64,000 nucleotides of DNA from Echinometra lucunter (Eukaryota > Echinodermata > Echinoidea > Camarodonta > Echinometridae). The first letter of the stretch is position 1. The number at the start of each line of letters is the position of its first letter. Location: NCBI GenBank assembly GCA_029962745.1, contig CM057151.1, positions 39,221,136-39,285,135 on the forward strand, written 5' to 3'. Both the position numbers and the translations under genes were made by a program. Of the stretch, positions 11,601 to 24,908 are shown one piece after another. The notes beneath the pieces are model-generated. The model did no database searches, had not been told where the DNA came from, and saw nothing but the letters and a program-made list of their open reading frames with translations.

Positions 11601-13187
11601 ATAGATCGATGTGTAATTTTGTTATCAAAATACAGTGTGGGCCTATAAGAAACCTGAAACGGAGTGAGTGAGCCAAAAATAGCCCTTCTTGTTATGAAAG
11701 AAGTGTTTTTGGTCGTAAGAAAGGGGCACTGTAGGCCTATTATATATCTGAATCGCATAATCACCTTGCTGCCAAATATAAAAAACCAACATTTTAACTT
11801 TCTTCGAATTCATTTCGCTGAAGTTTCATTTCAGGAAATGTACCGTGATTTAAGAACAATTAGAAGAGCAGCGAACCCCAAACTATGACAATTTCCTTGA
11901 TATGAGATTAATAGTTACAGAAGTGGACACTTGTGGACGTGTGTCTGATCCTCCCTAACTTTGAAAAATACATATCCTCTAAGGTTTTATGACCTCATAT
12001 TCCTGGAAATGAATCAGATAAGTTTCAAAATGAAGTTTAAGATCATTATGTTACGGCAAAATTTACGGGTCTCTCTTGCAAACTGCTTGTAATTTCCTAT
12101 TTAAAAATGTATACGCAGCAATTTTCCTTTGTACGCCACAACTGCACATGCATTTTTAAAGACATTGGTTAACATTGTTATGATTTAAAAAAATCTTGTT
12201 TTGTTACTTGAAAATGGGATAAACATAAGGGTTATAGTGTAAACATACCAGTCTGAAAGTTTCAAAAAATAACATCCAGAGGAAGTATTTTTAAATATCA
12301 AAAAAATGAACCAATGTTTAAAAAATATACGAGGGTCGGTTGCACAGAATAAACAAAAGGAGTGCGCATGGGCGTATGACTTACCTTACCGTACTGCGTG
12401 TATTGGCGTATCACGCGGTGGGAGGCACATAACGGCATTTTCAAATTCAAGCAAAGTGGTCCTCTTAGTGATTGTCTCGTGAGACGAAGGATAATAAAAT
12501 CGCCGTTTGCTTCTAACTTACACTTTTTCATTCCAAATTATGGTTGGTTTCAGGGTTTTTGAGTACAAATACAAGTACTCATACACATGTTTCATCTTAG
12601 TTTGAGAATTTTTTAAATCAGCTACTCACAAAGTTAGCCAATGCCTTTAATGGTTTTAAGTGATTTATGTTCTTCTGCGCATGCATTTTGTAGATTTCTC
12701 AAATCTAACTTCTTTGCTTTAAGGCTGACTGGCGTCGGTCGTGATGAGATTAAAGTGGAGAAGCATGTTTGGAATGTCATTTTGATACCTTTGATAGAGT
12801 CAGGTGCATGAATTCATTATGTTACCGATCAGTGTCCATCTCTAATAGGGTCCATGGTATGAGCTCAGCTTGCACATGCGTGTTACATGTACCTGCATGT
12901 ATCTTGTCTAGTCTGACAATCGGTCAAGATTGACTTGTCTAGTAGGCCTACAGCGCAGAGGCTGGGTTAACCACGAAAGGAATAAGATGTTCAAGATATT
13001 CTTGCTAAAGGGGTAAAAAAATATCATAAAATGTCCAAATTATCCCTATGCTATAAATCGGCAGCAAAAGCTAGCAGGAATTGGGACTGAGGACCGGAAG
13101 ACTACAGTCCTACTGTACAGATTACAATACCATTGTGTGTTCTATATAATAGCTAACGGTGACTCAACTACAGAGATAAAGAAGTCG
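11601..13187. other. No gene or clear repeat seen
   Basis: AT-rich sequence with only short open frames that lack codon structure or domains. I see no terminal repeats or tRNA-like heads. Confidence 0.5.
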
Positions 13188-13286
13188 CATCAGCTCGATC
13201 ACGAGATTTCTTGATCTCTGCAGTTGAGCTAACGACGACCGACGACTCAACTACAGAGATCAAGAAATCTCGTGATCGAGCTGATG
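13188..13286. repeat. Perfect-looking hairpin, 41-bp arms
   Basis: 13188-13228 and 13246-13286 are reverse complements with one mismatch, around a 17-base loop. A third partial copy of the arm motif (GACTCAACTACAGAGAT) lies directly upstream at 13161-13177. Confidence 0.9.
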
Positions 13287-13510
13287 GGACTTGATGTTTT
13301 AACGCACCAGTGACCTCATTAGCATCCCGGTCCGGAAAAGAACAAAGCTTATAATTATCTTATCTTGCGATCGACTCGATGCAAGTTTTTTGTTTACATG
13401 GGCTTTAACTTAAAGTTTAGCGCACCAGTGACCACCAGTGTCCTCATTAACATCGTAATCGACTCAATCTTGAGTTGATTTTAAGTTAAGGCCGCCCGTG
13501 TGAATCCGCC

Positions 13511-13534
13511 TATATATATATATATATATATATA
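13511..13534. repeat. (TA)n microsatellite
   Basis: Uninterrupted TA dinucleotides just before the start of duplicate block A. Confidence 0.95.
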
Positions 13535-13678
13535 CATTGTACTTGGAATCCAGTCTGCATACATCACTTGATGCTATTCTCAGACAAGAGAACCCTACAC
13601 TCGTATATCGAAATTTTAATCCCATTGTTTCCTGAACTTTAAGTTAACGTTTGCACGTATATGAATCGCTTTAATACG

Positions 13679-16183
13679 AATGTGGAAGAAGAGACACAAT
13701 AAAGCCAGACGTATAGCTGGCTCTCTTATCCTTTTATTACAAGCTTTCGGCCGGAGGGGCCTTCATCAGGCCTATACAAGCGAAAAAAAAAAAATTGAAG
13801 AGAAACGAACATGATAATTATAAGCGTTTTGTAAGTGAATTAGGTTAGTTCTTCTTCTCAAATGGTTCCAAAGGTGTATGATATTCGTCTGGTGTAATAA
13901 GTTGTGTCCATGGTTCTATCTTAATGGATTTGATGGCAGGTTCAATGAGGCTATTTTCTGTTCGGCGACTTGGATAGCGATATGTCGTGATTGGCGGGAT
14001 GCTTCTAACAGAGTGTTATGCCACTGGATAGTGTCAGGGCCAACTGCATATTTTTGTTTAAGGGAGAGTCCTTTTGGTACAACATTGTTTTGTTAGTATT
14101 TCTGAATCATGTTTTAAAAAAAAAGTTATTCAAAAATTTCTTTGAGAAGATCAATCCCGGCAAACCTAACATATACTTTTCATAAATATCTGAAAATTGT
14201 CGTATCAAATGAAGGAAAAAATACTAGTACATCGTATTTCACCTCAAAGTTGGTCATCTGTATAGATAAACTTTTCTAAGATACATAAACTTAAAATCGA
14301 TTTCCCCACCCCAAACCCACCTATTTCAGCCGTTCAACGACTTATTGGGGCGTTTGTGGTAGAGGGTCACTTTTTTTGGACTGAAACATCATGCGCAACT
14401 GCAACTGCAAACACAACACTCTATACCAGTTTGCATATTTTCGCAATAACCCAGCCCCCTTTCCCACAACAACGGTTTACCTGTGCTGACACATTTCATG
14501 GCAACACTGTTCTAACTAAGTTTAATATGGTAAATATTAATAGAAATAATGATATTTACCTTGTTCTGTATATTCCAGCTCAGTCAGTTACCATGTTACT
14601 GTACCTCCGCACTGCATACCTTTACATTGCATTTTTTTGAACGACAATCTTCTATTTAGACTACTTACATTTTTTGCAGGGATAAAATAATCGCATTCAT
14701 GACTGTATACGGAACCATTTAGACTGATCACCCAGCTGAAAAGACCTCGTCAGTCTGAATGGCTCCGTACAATGCGATTTATTATCATACTGCTCAATTT
14801 TGAAATTTACTTCCGCTTACTATACCAAAGTCAAACTCGGATCCTGCAGCTTAAATGGATCCTGTACTTTGTAAAGGCTTGATTTAATCGACTGTAGAAT
14901 TTTGATGTCTGTGTTGTATAAAGATGTTCAGAAGGATAGATAAACAGCCAGGAATGCTAAGGTTTTGAAATATTAGATGTTATTATCAAGATATCTGTCA
15001 CTGAATTCCGCCATTTGCAAAACCAACCTTCGTAAGCTTTGTCTAACAGGCTATGGGGTGGAAAAGGTGTGGTATTTCCAGTCACTTGTATACTTTCACT
15101 TAGTGTGAAGTACAAGATGATGCTTTGGAAGTTCAGAGTTCAAAGTTCAAAGTTCAGGGCTTCATATTTACACAATATTACATACACTGGATGTAGGGGC
15201 AGATTTTTAAAAGTTACTCATTGACTTCATTGAAATTCCAGGAATAATTTTCTTCCTTTTTGCTTTACAGAAAGCACAGAATTTTACAGTTGGCAAAAGT
15301 CTCTTCCACGAACATGTGACTAAATATTTGAAAATAATTTCGGTACATTTCGATTCCCTGTGGATAGCCCAGGTCTAAATCTGACCCCCCAACAAAAAAA
15401 AAAAAAAAAAAAAAATCTTTAGATATTTTACAATTGAGTGAGAAAAAAATTACTTTTGTGAAAGGGTGCAAAGTTCGAGCTGAACGATTGGTATTTCGAT
15501 CGGGTTGGTACCAGCTAAGCTGAAAGTAGTGAATTGTGCAGTGACGTCTTGTATAGGAAATTCATCTTCTGAGAGCTTTCCGACATTTTATAAATGGATG
15601 TCCTTTGTTATTTTAGTGTTCTAACACATATCATTAACATGCATGCTTGAGTGAGCAAAGGAATAATTTTCTTGATTATTTTGAAAATCTAATTTTTGGT
15701 TTTGGGTACATTTCAACGCTTATACTGGTATTTGGATGTTGGAAGAAAGATCGATAGCCGAGCGCATTATCATCATGCCTCATTCACTAAAAAAAAGACA
15801 GGTACTGAAAAACTGCAACGTGCAATGCTAAAGTAAATGTTTTATGAGTGACTAATTATAAAATTCGAAAACTGCAATGTGCAGTGCAAACGTGCATGTT
15901 TTATGATTTTGACGAAAATTTCTTTGAGGAAAAAGATTTACATTTTATTAATAATTTCTACCTTGTTTTGTTTAGCAGGCGGAAGAAAGACAAGGAAAAG
16001 CATATCACTGTTCTATTATTCGGAAGTAGACATGAATGAGCATGAATACGTTTGAACTGCATTTTGTAGTTATTCACTTTTGTCAACTTACCTGTCTCTG
16101 GGATTGAACGAATGCGTGATGGTTGGTCTTTTTATTAAAAAATTGAAAAATATGAAATATTAAATCTCTACGTAAACAAGGAT
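13679..16183. repeat. 2.5-kb repeat, copy in block A
   Basis: Recurs at 24909-27394 (near identical) and 44755-47233 (diverged). No coding domain is visible; its short ORFs do not keep frame between copies. One end carries a hammerhead-like core on the minus strand (13745-13769), which in other genomes is typical of Penelope-like element termini. The rest could be a decayed element or low-copy duplicated intergenic DNA. Confidence 0.7.
13745..13769 (-). ncRNA. Hammerhead-ribozyme-like core (degenerate candidate)
   Basis: The minus strand reads CTGATGA, a GGCC/GGCC hairpin with a short CCTCC loop, then GAAA. These are the conserved core boxes of a hammerhead around stem II. An extra A precedes stem II, and I could not draw a convincing stem I and cleavage site, so activity is unproven. 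Confidence 0.3.
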
Positions 16184-17521
16184 CAGAGGCGTCGATCCTG
16201 GGGGGCAGGGGGGCAGGGAAATTTCGGGGGGCAAAGATATCATTTTGCCCCCCCAATAATTTCCCAACCAAAAAAAAAAAAGAAAAAAGAAAAAAGAAAA
16301 AAGAAAGAGAAAAGAAAGGAAAAGGAAGGAAGAAAGTGAAATGAAAGCGTAAAACAAGAAAAAAGAAAGAAAATGGGACACTAGGAAGCTCGCTCGCTCG
16401 TATTTATTGTATTTTAACTAATGCCGATGATAATTACTGTTCTTATGAAAGGAAATCGGTTTGCGTCTTATGTTTCTATCTAATGTTATACTATTCTTCT
16501 ACTCATAGGAAGTAATATAACAAAACAAGATATCACTCCTAGAAATCGAGCGGCTAGTTGATCTACAAATAGATAAAATTTCAGGAGATAACGGCCCTGG
16601 ATAAAAAAAAACGCAAAACAAAAACATATTTTTCATTAACTCGCTCGCTACTCCACTTTACTCTCGCTGGTAAAAGCTTAGATACAAGATGATTTCGGGC
16701 AGCAAGTAGCTTATTATAGCAGCGAGATTCCAAGTATCATTATATTTGGGCAGCAAGGTGGTTGACAAAGATTTTGGGACGAATCCATATAATTTTGCCG
16801 GGATCGGTCGTTGACTTTGCTCGCTATAGTAGAAACAGAATGGATTCGGACTGCAAGCGAGGTAGCTAAAACAGTGTCATATTCGGCAACAGGTGATCGG
16901 ATGTATTATTTAGATATCATACAGGCATGACAGGTTTATAGTGTATTCTGATGATAACGATAATAATAATATTCCGTTCTTGTATAGCGCATATCACATT
17001 TTTTATCACATTTTTATGACGAAATAACACTTCTATCATATGGAAAAGGGTATATTTTTACTCGCTCGCTGCGCTCGCTCATTTCATATTAATGGTTTTG
17101 AAAAGCAAACGAATTCGGTGAGATGAGACCGAATAGATAATGTAGATGTTTCATTGGCTCACAGCGAAATTTGCCGAAGGGTTTACTACATCTACCATGA
17201 AAAACAGTGTGTGCTTCCTCGCTGGCTTTGCTCGCTCGTAATATTAAAAAAAAACAGAGTGGTTTGGGGGGCAGCAACAATGGACCAGCGATGTGACAAA
17301 ATAGAGTTTATATTTGGCAGCGAAGTAACCATATACATATATATCAGGTATCATTTATGCCTATATGATAACTAAACTCTTCTCTCATAACAAGAAATTC
17401 GTTATTTTTTGCTCGCTCGCTTCGCTCGCTCGCAAAATTGAAAAAAAAAAAAGCAGGATGGTTCACATAGCAAGTTGCTTAATTTCCCCAATTTGAAAAT
17501 GCTTCACGTTGATATAGGCTT

Positions 17522-17572
<51 letters not shown>

Positions 17573-17691
17573 ATACATACATATGTGTGAGGGTGTGTGT
17601 GTGTGTATGTACAAATAGTAGCCGTGGGTTCATCTCCGCTTGGTCGTCTTGCCCCCCCCTCCCCAATCCGAAAAATGGATCGTCGCCTCTG
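16184..17691. mobile_element. hAT-like element with CAGAGGCG ends, block A
   Basis: Inverted termini CAGAGGCGTCGATCC (start) and the complement of CAGAGGCGACGATCC (end) enclose 1.5 kb. The diverged third copy of the upstream 2.5-kb repeat (ending 47233) lacks it, which dates the insertion or the junction. Inside are C/G runs near both ends and two near-palindromes of the GCTCGCTCGC type (17061-17080, 17411-17433). No transposase ORF is seen. The 8 bases on the two sides do not match, so the right flank has probably been rearranged. Confidence 0.6.
17527..17613. repeat. (TA)n/(CATA)n/(GT)n compound microsatellite
   Basis: A TA run passes into CATA repeats and then GT repeats. The same compound tract is at about 28747-28836 in block B. 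Confidence 0.95.
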
Positions 17692-17697
17692 ACTGAC

Positions 17698-18022
17698 ATC
17701 GACGTATTTCATTTCATTTCATTAATTTCGTTTATTTCCATTTCCAACATATATAAACAGAATATATAGGATGCATTGTACAAAGTAAAACAATGAAACT
17801 TAACAATGGAATGGTAAATGTAAATCACAGTGTACAACAAGCCTAAGAAAAGGTTGGTAATGGAGGGGACTGCTGAAAAGCTGTGCTTGTAGATTGCAAC
17901 CCCTTATAACTTCGAGTTGTAAAAATAGTATATCAATAAAAAGAAAATAAAAAGAACACACTAATGCAAACAATTGATAGACATAACATCAAATGAGTGA
18001 AAGGGAAGGGAAGGAAAGGAGA

Positions 18023-18066
<44 letters not shown>

Positions 18067-18540
18067 TGGAGGACTCTTGCCTATCAACAACACACACAAC
18101 ATACACCGACCGACCGTGAAACGAATATCTGTACAAAATGAATGAAAACATAATCGAGTAGTTTACATGTTTAGTATTGAATGAGGGATGATGAGTCTAA
18201 AGGGCTGGTGCATGGTAATTACGAAGAAGGTGTTTTTTTTTTTTTATATTTTTATTTTTTTTATTATTAATTTAAGGGCATTTTTGATGCTATGATCAAG
18301 AATGGTCCAGAGCTTCGGGCCTGCATACGTGAATATGGATTTAGAGAGTATAGTTCTTGGTAATGGCAGATGGAATTCGTCACATTGGCGTGTGGGTTAT
18401 TTATGTATAGTTTTATTTTTATTGAATATTATATCATAGACTGAGGGTAACGTATTATTATTTTATTGGTTACATAAACTGACCGAGATTATAACGATAT
18501 AAATCGTTTATCTTCATGATATTATTTTCAAAAATCAAAA
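17698..18540 (-). mobile_element. LINE 3' end, copy in block A
   Basis: Equivalent to 7984-8800: the RT C-terminal block (FHLPLPRT, YAGPKLW) lies near 18400-18290 on the minus strand, then the 3' UTR and a (TGAAA)n-like tail near 17705-17730. A (GA)n tract lies at 18026-18060. Dead, 5'-truncated. Confidence 0.65.
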
Positions 18541-19560
18541 CATCGGTGTGGGACAGCCAAGAAGGCTAACGGCACCGGCGTAAATCCGTTTCGAGGAGTT
18601 GGGGGAGGGGGGGGGGAATGATCGAAATCTTTAGGCGAAATTTCTTGCTCGAATTTACACTCGAGTATACACACAACAACATATAAAACCAAAAAACCTT
18701 GGTCAAGAAAACTTTTTTGGGCAGTAGCCCTCAACCTCCCTACCATTACGCCTGTGTGCACAAGCACAAGAACATCATCTCATTTTACTGAATATTGTTG
18801 TGAAATATCCTCTCCTGGAACAGTGGAACGTTGACATTGTAAATGTCCAATAATTGCTGTCATTGAATTTTCGACATTTGAACACGATATGAACGCTCCT
18901 GCTGACCTACGAGTCAGTCACGATTAGGAAGGCCTATAGCTTTTTAGGAGGAGACCATCACTTCAGGATATCTTGATTGCGGATTGCTAAGAAAATTCTC
19001 GCGTTTCATATTTTTAAAGAAAGATTCAAATGCTTAATCAAGTTTGCTGCTGAACATGCTGAATAGTATGCATTTCGTATTTCTGATTGCACTGGGAACG
19101 AAACCGCATTAGCTTATTCTTTTCGAAAGTAATCAGTTAATTTTATTGAGGAAGACAGATGACATGACAAATCACAGTATGACGGTAACGCTGATAAAAA
19201 AAAAAACGACCCTCCAACTCTCACTCGTTATATGTTTCAATGGCGGATGAGGTAGAGAGGGAGGGGAGGGAGGGGACTGTCACAATGGCCTGGGTCCCCT
19301 TTTAAACGAAATCTTTCACGCGCTATTTTGTTAAGTGAAAAGCAAGCGGGGGTGTTGTCCCAAAGTTCCTGGAATACAGCCGAAAAGACTGACAACACTC
19401 TGTCCATCGATTGATTCCCCACCTCCGTGTTGACGATGTTCCCCTTGCTGTCTTTGGCTCAGCTATACCTCTACTTCTCATACTACAGGCAAAATTATGC
19501 ATTCCCACATCTCGAAATACAATCCCATACATTTCTTCAAATTTCTCGTTTCTCCTCCGT
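18541..19560. other. Non-coding; shared with copy 0 to about 19085
   Basis: The first half aligns with 8801-9283, including the G run at 18601-18617. After about 19085 the sequence is unique to blocks A and B. No gene is supported. Confidence 0.5.
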
Positions 19561-21130
19561 TTTTTTTTACAGGTCTGACATGGCTCTACCGCGGTAGGTA
19601 ATCGATATTTTTTTAAGATGTCGGTAAAAAATTGAGGATGCGATTCAACTCAAGGGTTTTCCAGTCATCCAAGAAAACCCATGTCCCCTCAGCCATGTCT
19701 AGAATGACTTTCATGTTCTTCTGTGCATGGTGCTTGTCCTGTACACAAAACTCTTTCAGCCCTCCACAATGCATAATTCATATGAAATATATCTCATAAA
19801 TTTGGTTGTAACATTCTTGAGTCTATTTTCATTTTGCCATACATTTTTTACCGGTCTGCCACGACTCTATACGGCGGCGATTAGTAATCGATATTTCTTG
19901 ACTACGTCGAGGATGCGATTTTCTCAAGGGTTTTGCAGTAAAGCCTCTGTTCCCCAAACGATAGAGGGTAACTGTCCGTTGCAAGTGCTTTAGGACGGCT
20001 GCATGGACACACTTGACTGAACTTCACCTTAGTTCCGTCTTTAACAAAAGAATTTGTTAATAATGTATGTATATTACGAAAGGAGATAGACACCCCCAAG
20101 GGGACTTTGTTTTGGGGACGGCCGAAGGTTGAAAAATATGAAATGAGGAACATAAACATGCACACAACTTTAAGGAAAAGTCACAAAATAAGTAGAAAAC
20201 ATGTACAAGAAAAACGTACAGGAAAAGAATTAAAGAAAATAAATTTGAAAAAGAAAATAAAGAAAAATAAGGATATATATATATATATATATGTCTCATG
20301 AATAAAAAAATGGAAAGAAGAAACAGATAAACAGAATAAGAGAGGAAAAATAAATAAAACCGACAAAGTGAAAAAGACAACACATTTGAAAGTAGAATTC
20401 TATGTAGGTGTGCAAGCATGCATATTATCAATAATAATATTCCGTTCTTGAATATCATATCATCTAACGTCTCTATGGCTTCAAAGGACTTTGATGTGAG
20501 ATTTAAAAAAAAGTCTATTGTGTCCACGCTTAAGTGCATCGAGCACGTAAAATGTAGATTATAAATGGGATGAATAAAGTAGAAAGCGATTACGAATGCT
20601 CGAAACACGTTCACAACCCGTGACTTCGATTGCAGAAATTACGAATTCTACCGCACATTAACAAATCCGCTTTGCTTTAACACTTTGATCGCTAAAAAAA
20701 CGAATTTGCGTGCTCTAAAATGCAATTGCTTGCCTATTTGCTTAATTTGAATGACCGACAGATATGATACGAGAGGTATCGTTTAGTTTGAATGACCATT
20801 TTACGAATGTGATTGGCAGGAGTTTATAATTGACCAGGAAATCCAAAACCCACTGTTTTCTCAAATATACCATAATAAAGTGTGACTGCCCTGTGCAAGG
20901 CTTTTAGAACGATTGACCACACATTTGCAGCTTTTACAATGCACATCTGTTCAGAGTAATAATATTCATTACGTGCCACACATTCTTGAATCTTTTGGGT
21001 ATACTTTGCAGGTCTGCCGTGACTTCTACTTGGGGTTATAGTATCGATATTTTAGGAAGAAGTCGATAAAATCTAGGATGCGATACTCCTCAAGGTTTTG
21101 CGGCATCCGCGAAGCATACAGTTCTCAACG
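19561..21130. repeat. Three degenerate modules (about 95 bp conserved core), block A
   Basis: Three diverged direct copies share the order GGTCTG..C.TG.CTCTA, then AATCGATATT, then GGATGCGAT, CTCAAGG and TTTTGC. They start at about 19571, 19850 and 21009. Looser matches extend beyond the cores (for example CTGTCC/TGCAAGTGCTTTA and CAATGCA). A LINE-like AT-rich stretch lies between modules two and three. On the minus strand parts read as broken peptide, but I recognise no domain. Confidence 0.6.
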
Positions 21131-21325
21131 ATCCCTATGTAGCAAGGTTCATTGCCCTGTCTAAGTGCCGACGGTTTGCACACAGTTTCTGACAGCTTTC
21201 CGCAATGAAGATAGTTATATTTCAGAATTTCAGACAAATTTTATCATCATGATGACCCATAATAGTTTGTACCGTGATCTGCGGGGTATATTGTTTGTAG
21301 CATCATCATACCTAGTTTCATCACT

Positions 21326-21530
21326 GTCATGGGGGGGGGGGGGGGGGGAGGGGGACATTAACCCACCGGCGAAACCTTATTTAGCCCTTTAAAAGACAAT
21401 AATCATGACCATCCTGCTCCTCCATCCTCATCACCATCACCACCAACCCCATCATCGTCATCATCATCGTCGTCAAATTTATATCTATTCATCATTTTAC
21501 ACACACACACACACACAACACACACACACA
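21326..21530. repeat. G run, CAT-rich stretch and (AC)n microsatellite
   Basis: Low-complexity cluster: G run at 21329-21355, imperfect (CAT/CAC)n at about 21424-21480, and (AC)n at about 21500-21531. The block B counterpart is about 32608-32802. Confidence 0.9.
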
Positions 21531-22130
21531 AACCCGCGTACATCCTCACACCCAGTCCCAACCACGCACACGCACACCCACCCAAACACACACACAAAAT
21601 CCCCAAATATACGAAAAGCAACATGCCCCTCTTTGCTTCAAAATGCATTAAAAAGAAAAGCATTTCGAAATATTATTGCCTATAATTAAAAACTATTCTA
21701 ATGCATTTTGTTCCCAATACTAATCATGCTAATGCTTAGTGCTTGTGACCATGAAATCTGTAGCTATGGTAATATGAAAAATAAATCAGCCATGGTAGGA
21801 ACAATCATCATAATAAGTGGTAAGTACAGTACATAATGAGTCCATCACTCATATCAAATGTCATTTCGACGGAAGAGCAGTGACTCGCTCTCTGACTGTA
21901 ATGTTGCCGGGGATAAAGATAACAATGCAAATAGATGGAGGGGAGGAATAAGAAAGGTCAGTATTATGCGTTTATATATGCTCCTTGTTGCTATTAACAT
22001 GATTAAGAAATACTCAGCAAAAGGAAATGAAAGAGTAATGATGAAAAGCTTCCATGCATCGAATATCCTCCATACTATACTTTTGGATGTATAAACAGGA
22101 AAGCATTGGCTTTGCGAGAATTAGAAGGGG

Positions 22131-22330
22131 AGGATAATGAATAGATTTATTATCTATTTATTTATTCAGTTCCACATTATGGGAGGATCACCCTTATCAG
22201 CTAAAAGCTGGTCTTCCAAGGGGCCCATCCACAGGATAAAAATACAGCATATTTATAAAATACATTAATAAAGTTACAATTATTATTATCATTAATAAAC
22301 AAAATATAAGTAAACAAACAAAATTATTAC
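22131..22330 (-). mobile_element. LINE 3' UTR and tail, block A
   Basis: The minus strand reads a typical invertebrate LINE 3' end: GACCAGCTTTTAGCTGATAA, then ...CTGAATAAATAAATAGATAA. It contains AATAAA and a simple A/T tail. No coding part is attached. A (GA)n plus G run follows at 22395-22446. Confidence 0.5.
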
Positions 22331-22390
22331 ATGAACATAAAGAAAACAAGAATGCACGGAAGGGAACGAAAGGAACAAGGTATAGAAAGA

Positions 22391-22440
<50 letters not shown>

Positions 22441-22586
22441 GGGGGTAGAAAAGAAAGCCAAGTACGAAATTGTTGCGTATAAGATCAAAACCAATTTAAA
22501 AAGTAATCATCGCATCATTTAAAGAGAATGAGGGAAGGGAACCACTTTCAAATAACAATATCGTGTTAGGCATTACAGATATCAAT

Positions 22587-24085
22587 TCAGATTGCAGGCT
22601 TGACGCAGATGAATCTCAAACGCAACCCGTCGCAAGCCCAATTACGCCATCCTAGAGTAACCGATCCGTCCGTTCCCCCAATAAAGGCGCAGGTTTCACT
22701 GGCTCCGTTGCTAGGGTATCCTGTGACCCAGGCTTCGTAGTCAAAAGGAGTACCATCGGACCATTTCCAAGTCCCATCATCGGATCGCTGAAGGCCGAGC
22801 CACAGACCCTACACAAAGGAAAAATGTTGGGGTTAAAATAATGATGACAATGACTATGAAGGGTGGAGTCTTATTCAAGGTACCAACGACGCAGGACTGC
22901 GTCAGTGACCCGGCCTTCGGTACGCCATGTGGCAGTGATTTCGTAGAATAAGTGAATGTCAAAGTAAACACTGTAAGCAGGTGCAAGCACTTACTATCTC
23001 AACACATAGCAGTACAGGAGGGTGTTTCCTATTGAAGTTACGAATGACTTTGCGAAGGACTTGAATATGGCAAGCCATATGGAATTCTCTGTGATTATAA
23101 ATCGCATCAGCTAAAAATATGTGAAATATGCAGACGTAGATCAACATTACTTTTGTTACGAACTTCATTATTGCAGAGTATTTTGGCCACAATTTGAATT
23201 TTTGAATTGAATTTGAATTTTTTAATTGAATTCACATTTATTTCCTTCTGACACAGGATACATAATACAAAATAGCAATAAATGATATGACAAATATAGA
23301 AGGTGACGAACACCCGAAAAGCGTAGCTTGTGTTGGGGTCGCCAAATACAAAATACAATAAAAAGAACATGCAATGTACATATACTCGTACATTATTCTG
23401 CTTTTGAAAAATGAGATTATGGGAAATGCAGACACACTGTGTTAAAACATCAGGAAAAATTTTGGGCATCCCATTTGGCACTTCATATGCAAGTCGTTCG
23501 TAAAGTCATGCGCAACTTAACGAACAGATTTATGAGACACCCGCCCCCGTCTCCTTTTAGTGACTCTTTTGCAATACGTCTGATCCAGAATGCTAGGAAT
23601 TACACATTACACATAAACAGAATCAATAAGAAATAAAATCACAGAATAATTGGGGGTCATCTTCCAATGTAATATTGTGTCGATCTCAAATAAGAGCGAT
23701 TGTGTGTACGTGTGAGTATACTCATGCCTGTTAAAATGTAGGGCAACCTGAGGGTGTCCTTTAATGAAAAATCTTGTTATTGTTATCATTCTGTGCCAAA
23801 AGTGATCGAGCCTAAGTGAATTTTTCAAACTTACTACGCCTCTACGTGCTAGACGACGGGTCACATACTGGTTTGTCTCCTCGGAGTGCACAGAGAGGAG
23901 GAAGGCACCGTCAGCCTGGCATTGGTTTTCAGCGTCATGGAAGACCACAGGCTCGTCGGAGTAATACTTGAAGAACAAACACCTATTTTGGAGTTGTAGT
24001 TGTAGTTGTAGCCCTCGGAGCAGCTCTGTGCCGAACCGATAGCAACAGTACTTGCGAGGACAAGAAGAGCTACGAAAAACTTCAT
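22587..24085 (-). pseudogene. C-type lectin, copy A, frameshifted in exon 1
   Basis: Exon 1 is 24085-23835 and the last exon 22808-22587 (73 codons plus TGA). Exon 1 is 251 nt, not a multiple of three. Relative to the intact copy it has six extra bases, duplicating a Tyr-Asn pair near codon 27, and two extra bases after GVC that throw the rest of the CTLD out of frame. Splice sites (GTA|GTAAGT donor, TGTGTAG acceptor) and the last exon are intact. The two-base change sits in a short T/C run, so a sequencing or assembly error is possible. If real, the copy is dead. Confidence 0.8.
23017..23548. mobile_element. Diverged foldback MITE in lectin intron, split by a LINE tail (block A)
   Basis: 23017-23070 and 23484-23548 are imperfect inverted repeats (AAGTTACGAATGACTTTGCG on one side) related to the clean foldback at 56088-56271. 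Between them lies a LINE 3' end on the minus strand (about 23185-23420) with AATAAATGTGAATTCAATT and a (TTCAA)n-like tail. The block B counterpart is 34289-34821. Confidence 0.5.
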
Positions 24086-24302
24086 CGTGAAATTGTTTGA
24101 TCTCTTCACCAGATGGGTTGGGTCGAGAGTAATCTAGTGAAGATAGAATAGGGTATAGGAAATTTAGTGTGGAACCGAGTGACTCCGGAAACTCCAGCAA
24201 CATACAATAAAAAATAAATAAAGAAAAAATACACAAACATCACAACACAGCCGAAAGTCTCTGCCAAAAGTAGAGTCTAAAGCTTTGCCAGTCTTGCCAA
24301 AA

Positions 24303-24802
24303 NNNNNNNNNNNNNNNNNNNNNNNNNNNNNNNNNNNNNNNNNNNNNNNNNNNNNNNNNNNNNNNNNNNNNNNNNNNNNNNNNNNNNNNNNNNNNNNNNN
24401 NNNNNNNNNNNNNNNNNNNNNNNNNNNNNNNNNNNNNNNNNNNNNNNNNNNNNNNNNNNNNNNNNNNNNNNNNNNNNNNNNNNNNNNNNNNNNNNNNNNN
24501 NNNNNNNNNNNNNNNNNNNNNNNNNNNNNNNNNNNNNNNNNNNNNNNNNNNNNNNNNNNNNNNNNNNNNNNNNNNNNNNNNNNNNNNNNNNNNNNNNNNN
24601 NNNNNNNNNNNNNNNNNNNNNNNNNNNNNNNNNNNNNNNNNNNNNNNNNNNNNNNNNNNNNNNNNNNNNNNNNNNNNNNNNNNNNNNNNNNNNNNNNNNN
24701 NNNNNNNNNNNNNNNNNNNNNNNNNNNNNNNNNNNNNNNNNNNNNNNNNNNNNNNNNNNNNNNNNNNNNNNNNNNNNNNNNNNNNNNNNNNNNNNNNNNN
24801 NN
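24303..24802. other. Assembly gap (500 N)
   Basis: Exactly 500 unknown bases, a conventional scaffold-gap size. It falls between the two near-identical blocks. Confidence 0.99.
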
Positions 24803-24908
24803 ACCGAACCTCTCAGACAAGAGAACCCTACACTCGTATATCGAAATTTTATCCCATTGTTTCCTGAACTTTAAGTTAACGTTTGCACGTATATGAATCG
24901 CTTTAATA

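Larger units (their letters stand above)
13579..24302. repeat. Duplicate block A (about 10.7 kb)
   Basis: Begins at CTCAGACAAGAG and runs to the assembly gap. It is colinear with 24811-35571 throughout: 2.5-kb repeat, hAT-like element, LINE end, three-module repeat, LINE tail and lectin gene. The copies differ by scattered substitutions and many one- to few-base indels, mostly in homopolymers and microsatellites. Block B also has about 24 extra bases near 30635-30660. Confidence 0.9.

Noticed and set aside
13745..13790. A complete active hammerhead ribozyme
   Set aside because: Core boxes and stem II are visible, but I could not form stem I or a proper cleavage site, so it is kept only as a degenerate candidate.
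24085..24109. Upstream GTG start adding eight residues to lectin copy A
   Set aside because: The ATG at 24085 starts the signal peptide shared by all copies; the upstream codons belong to the leader.
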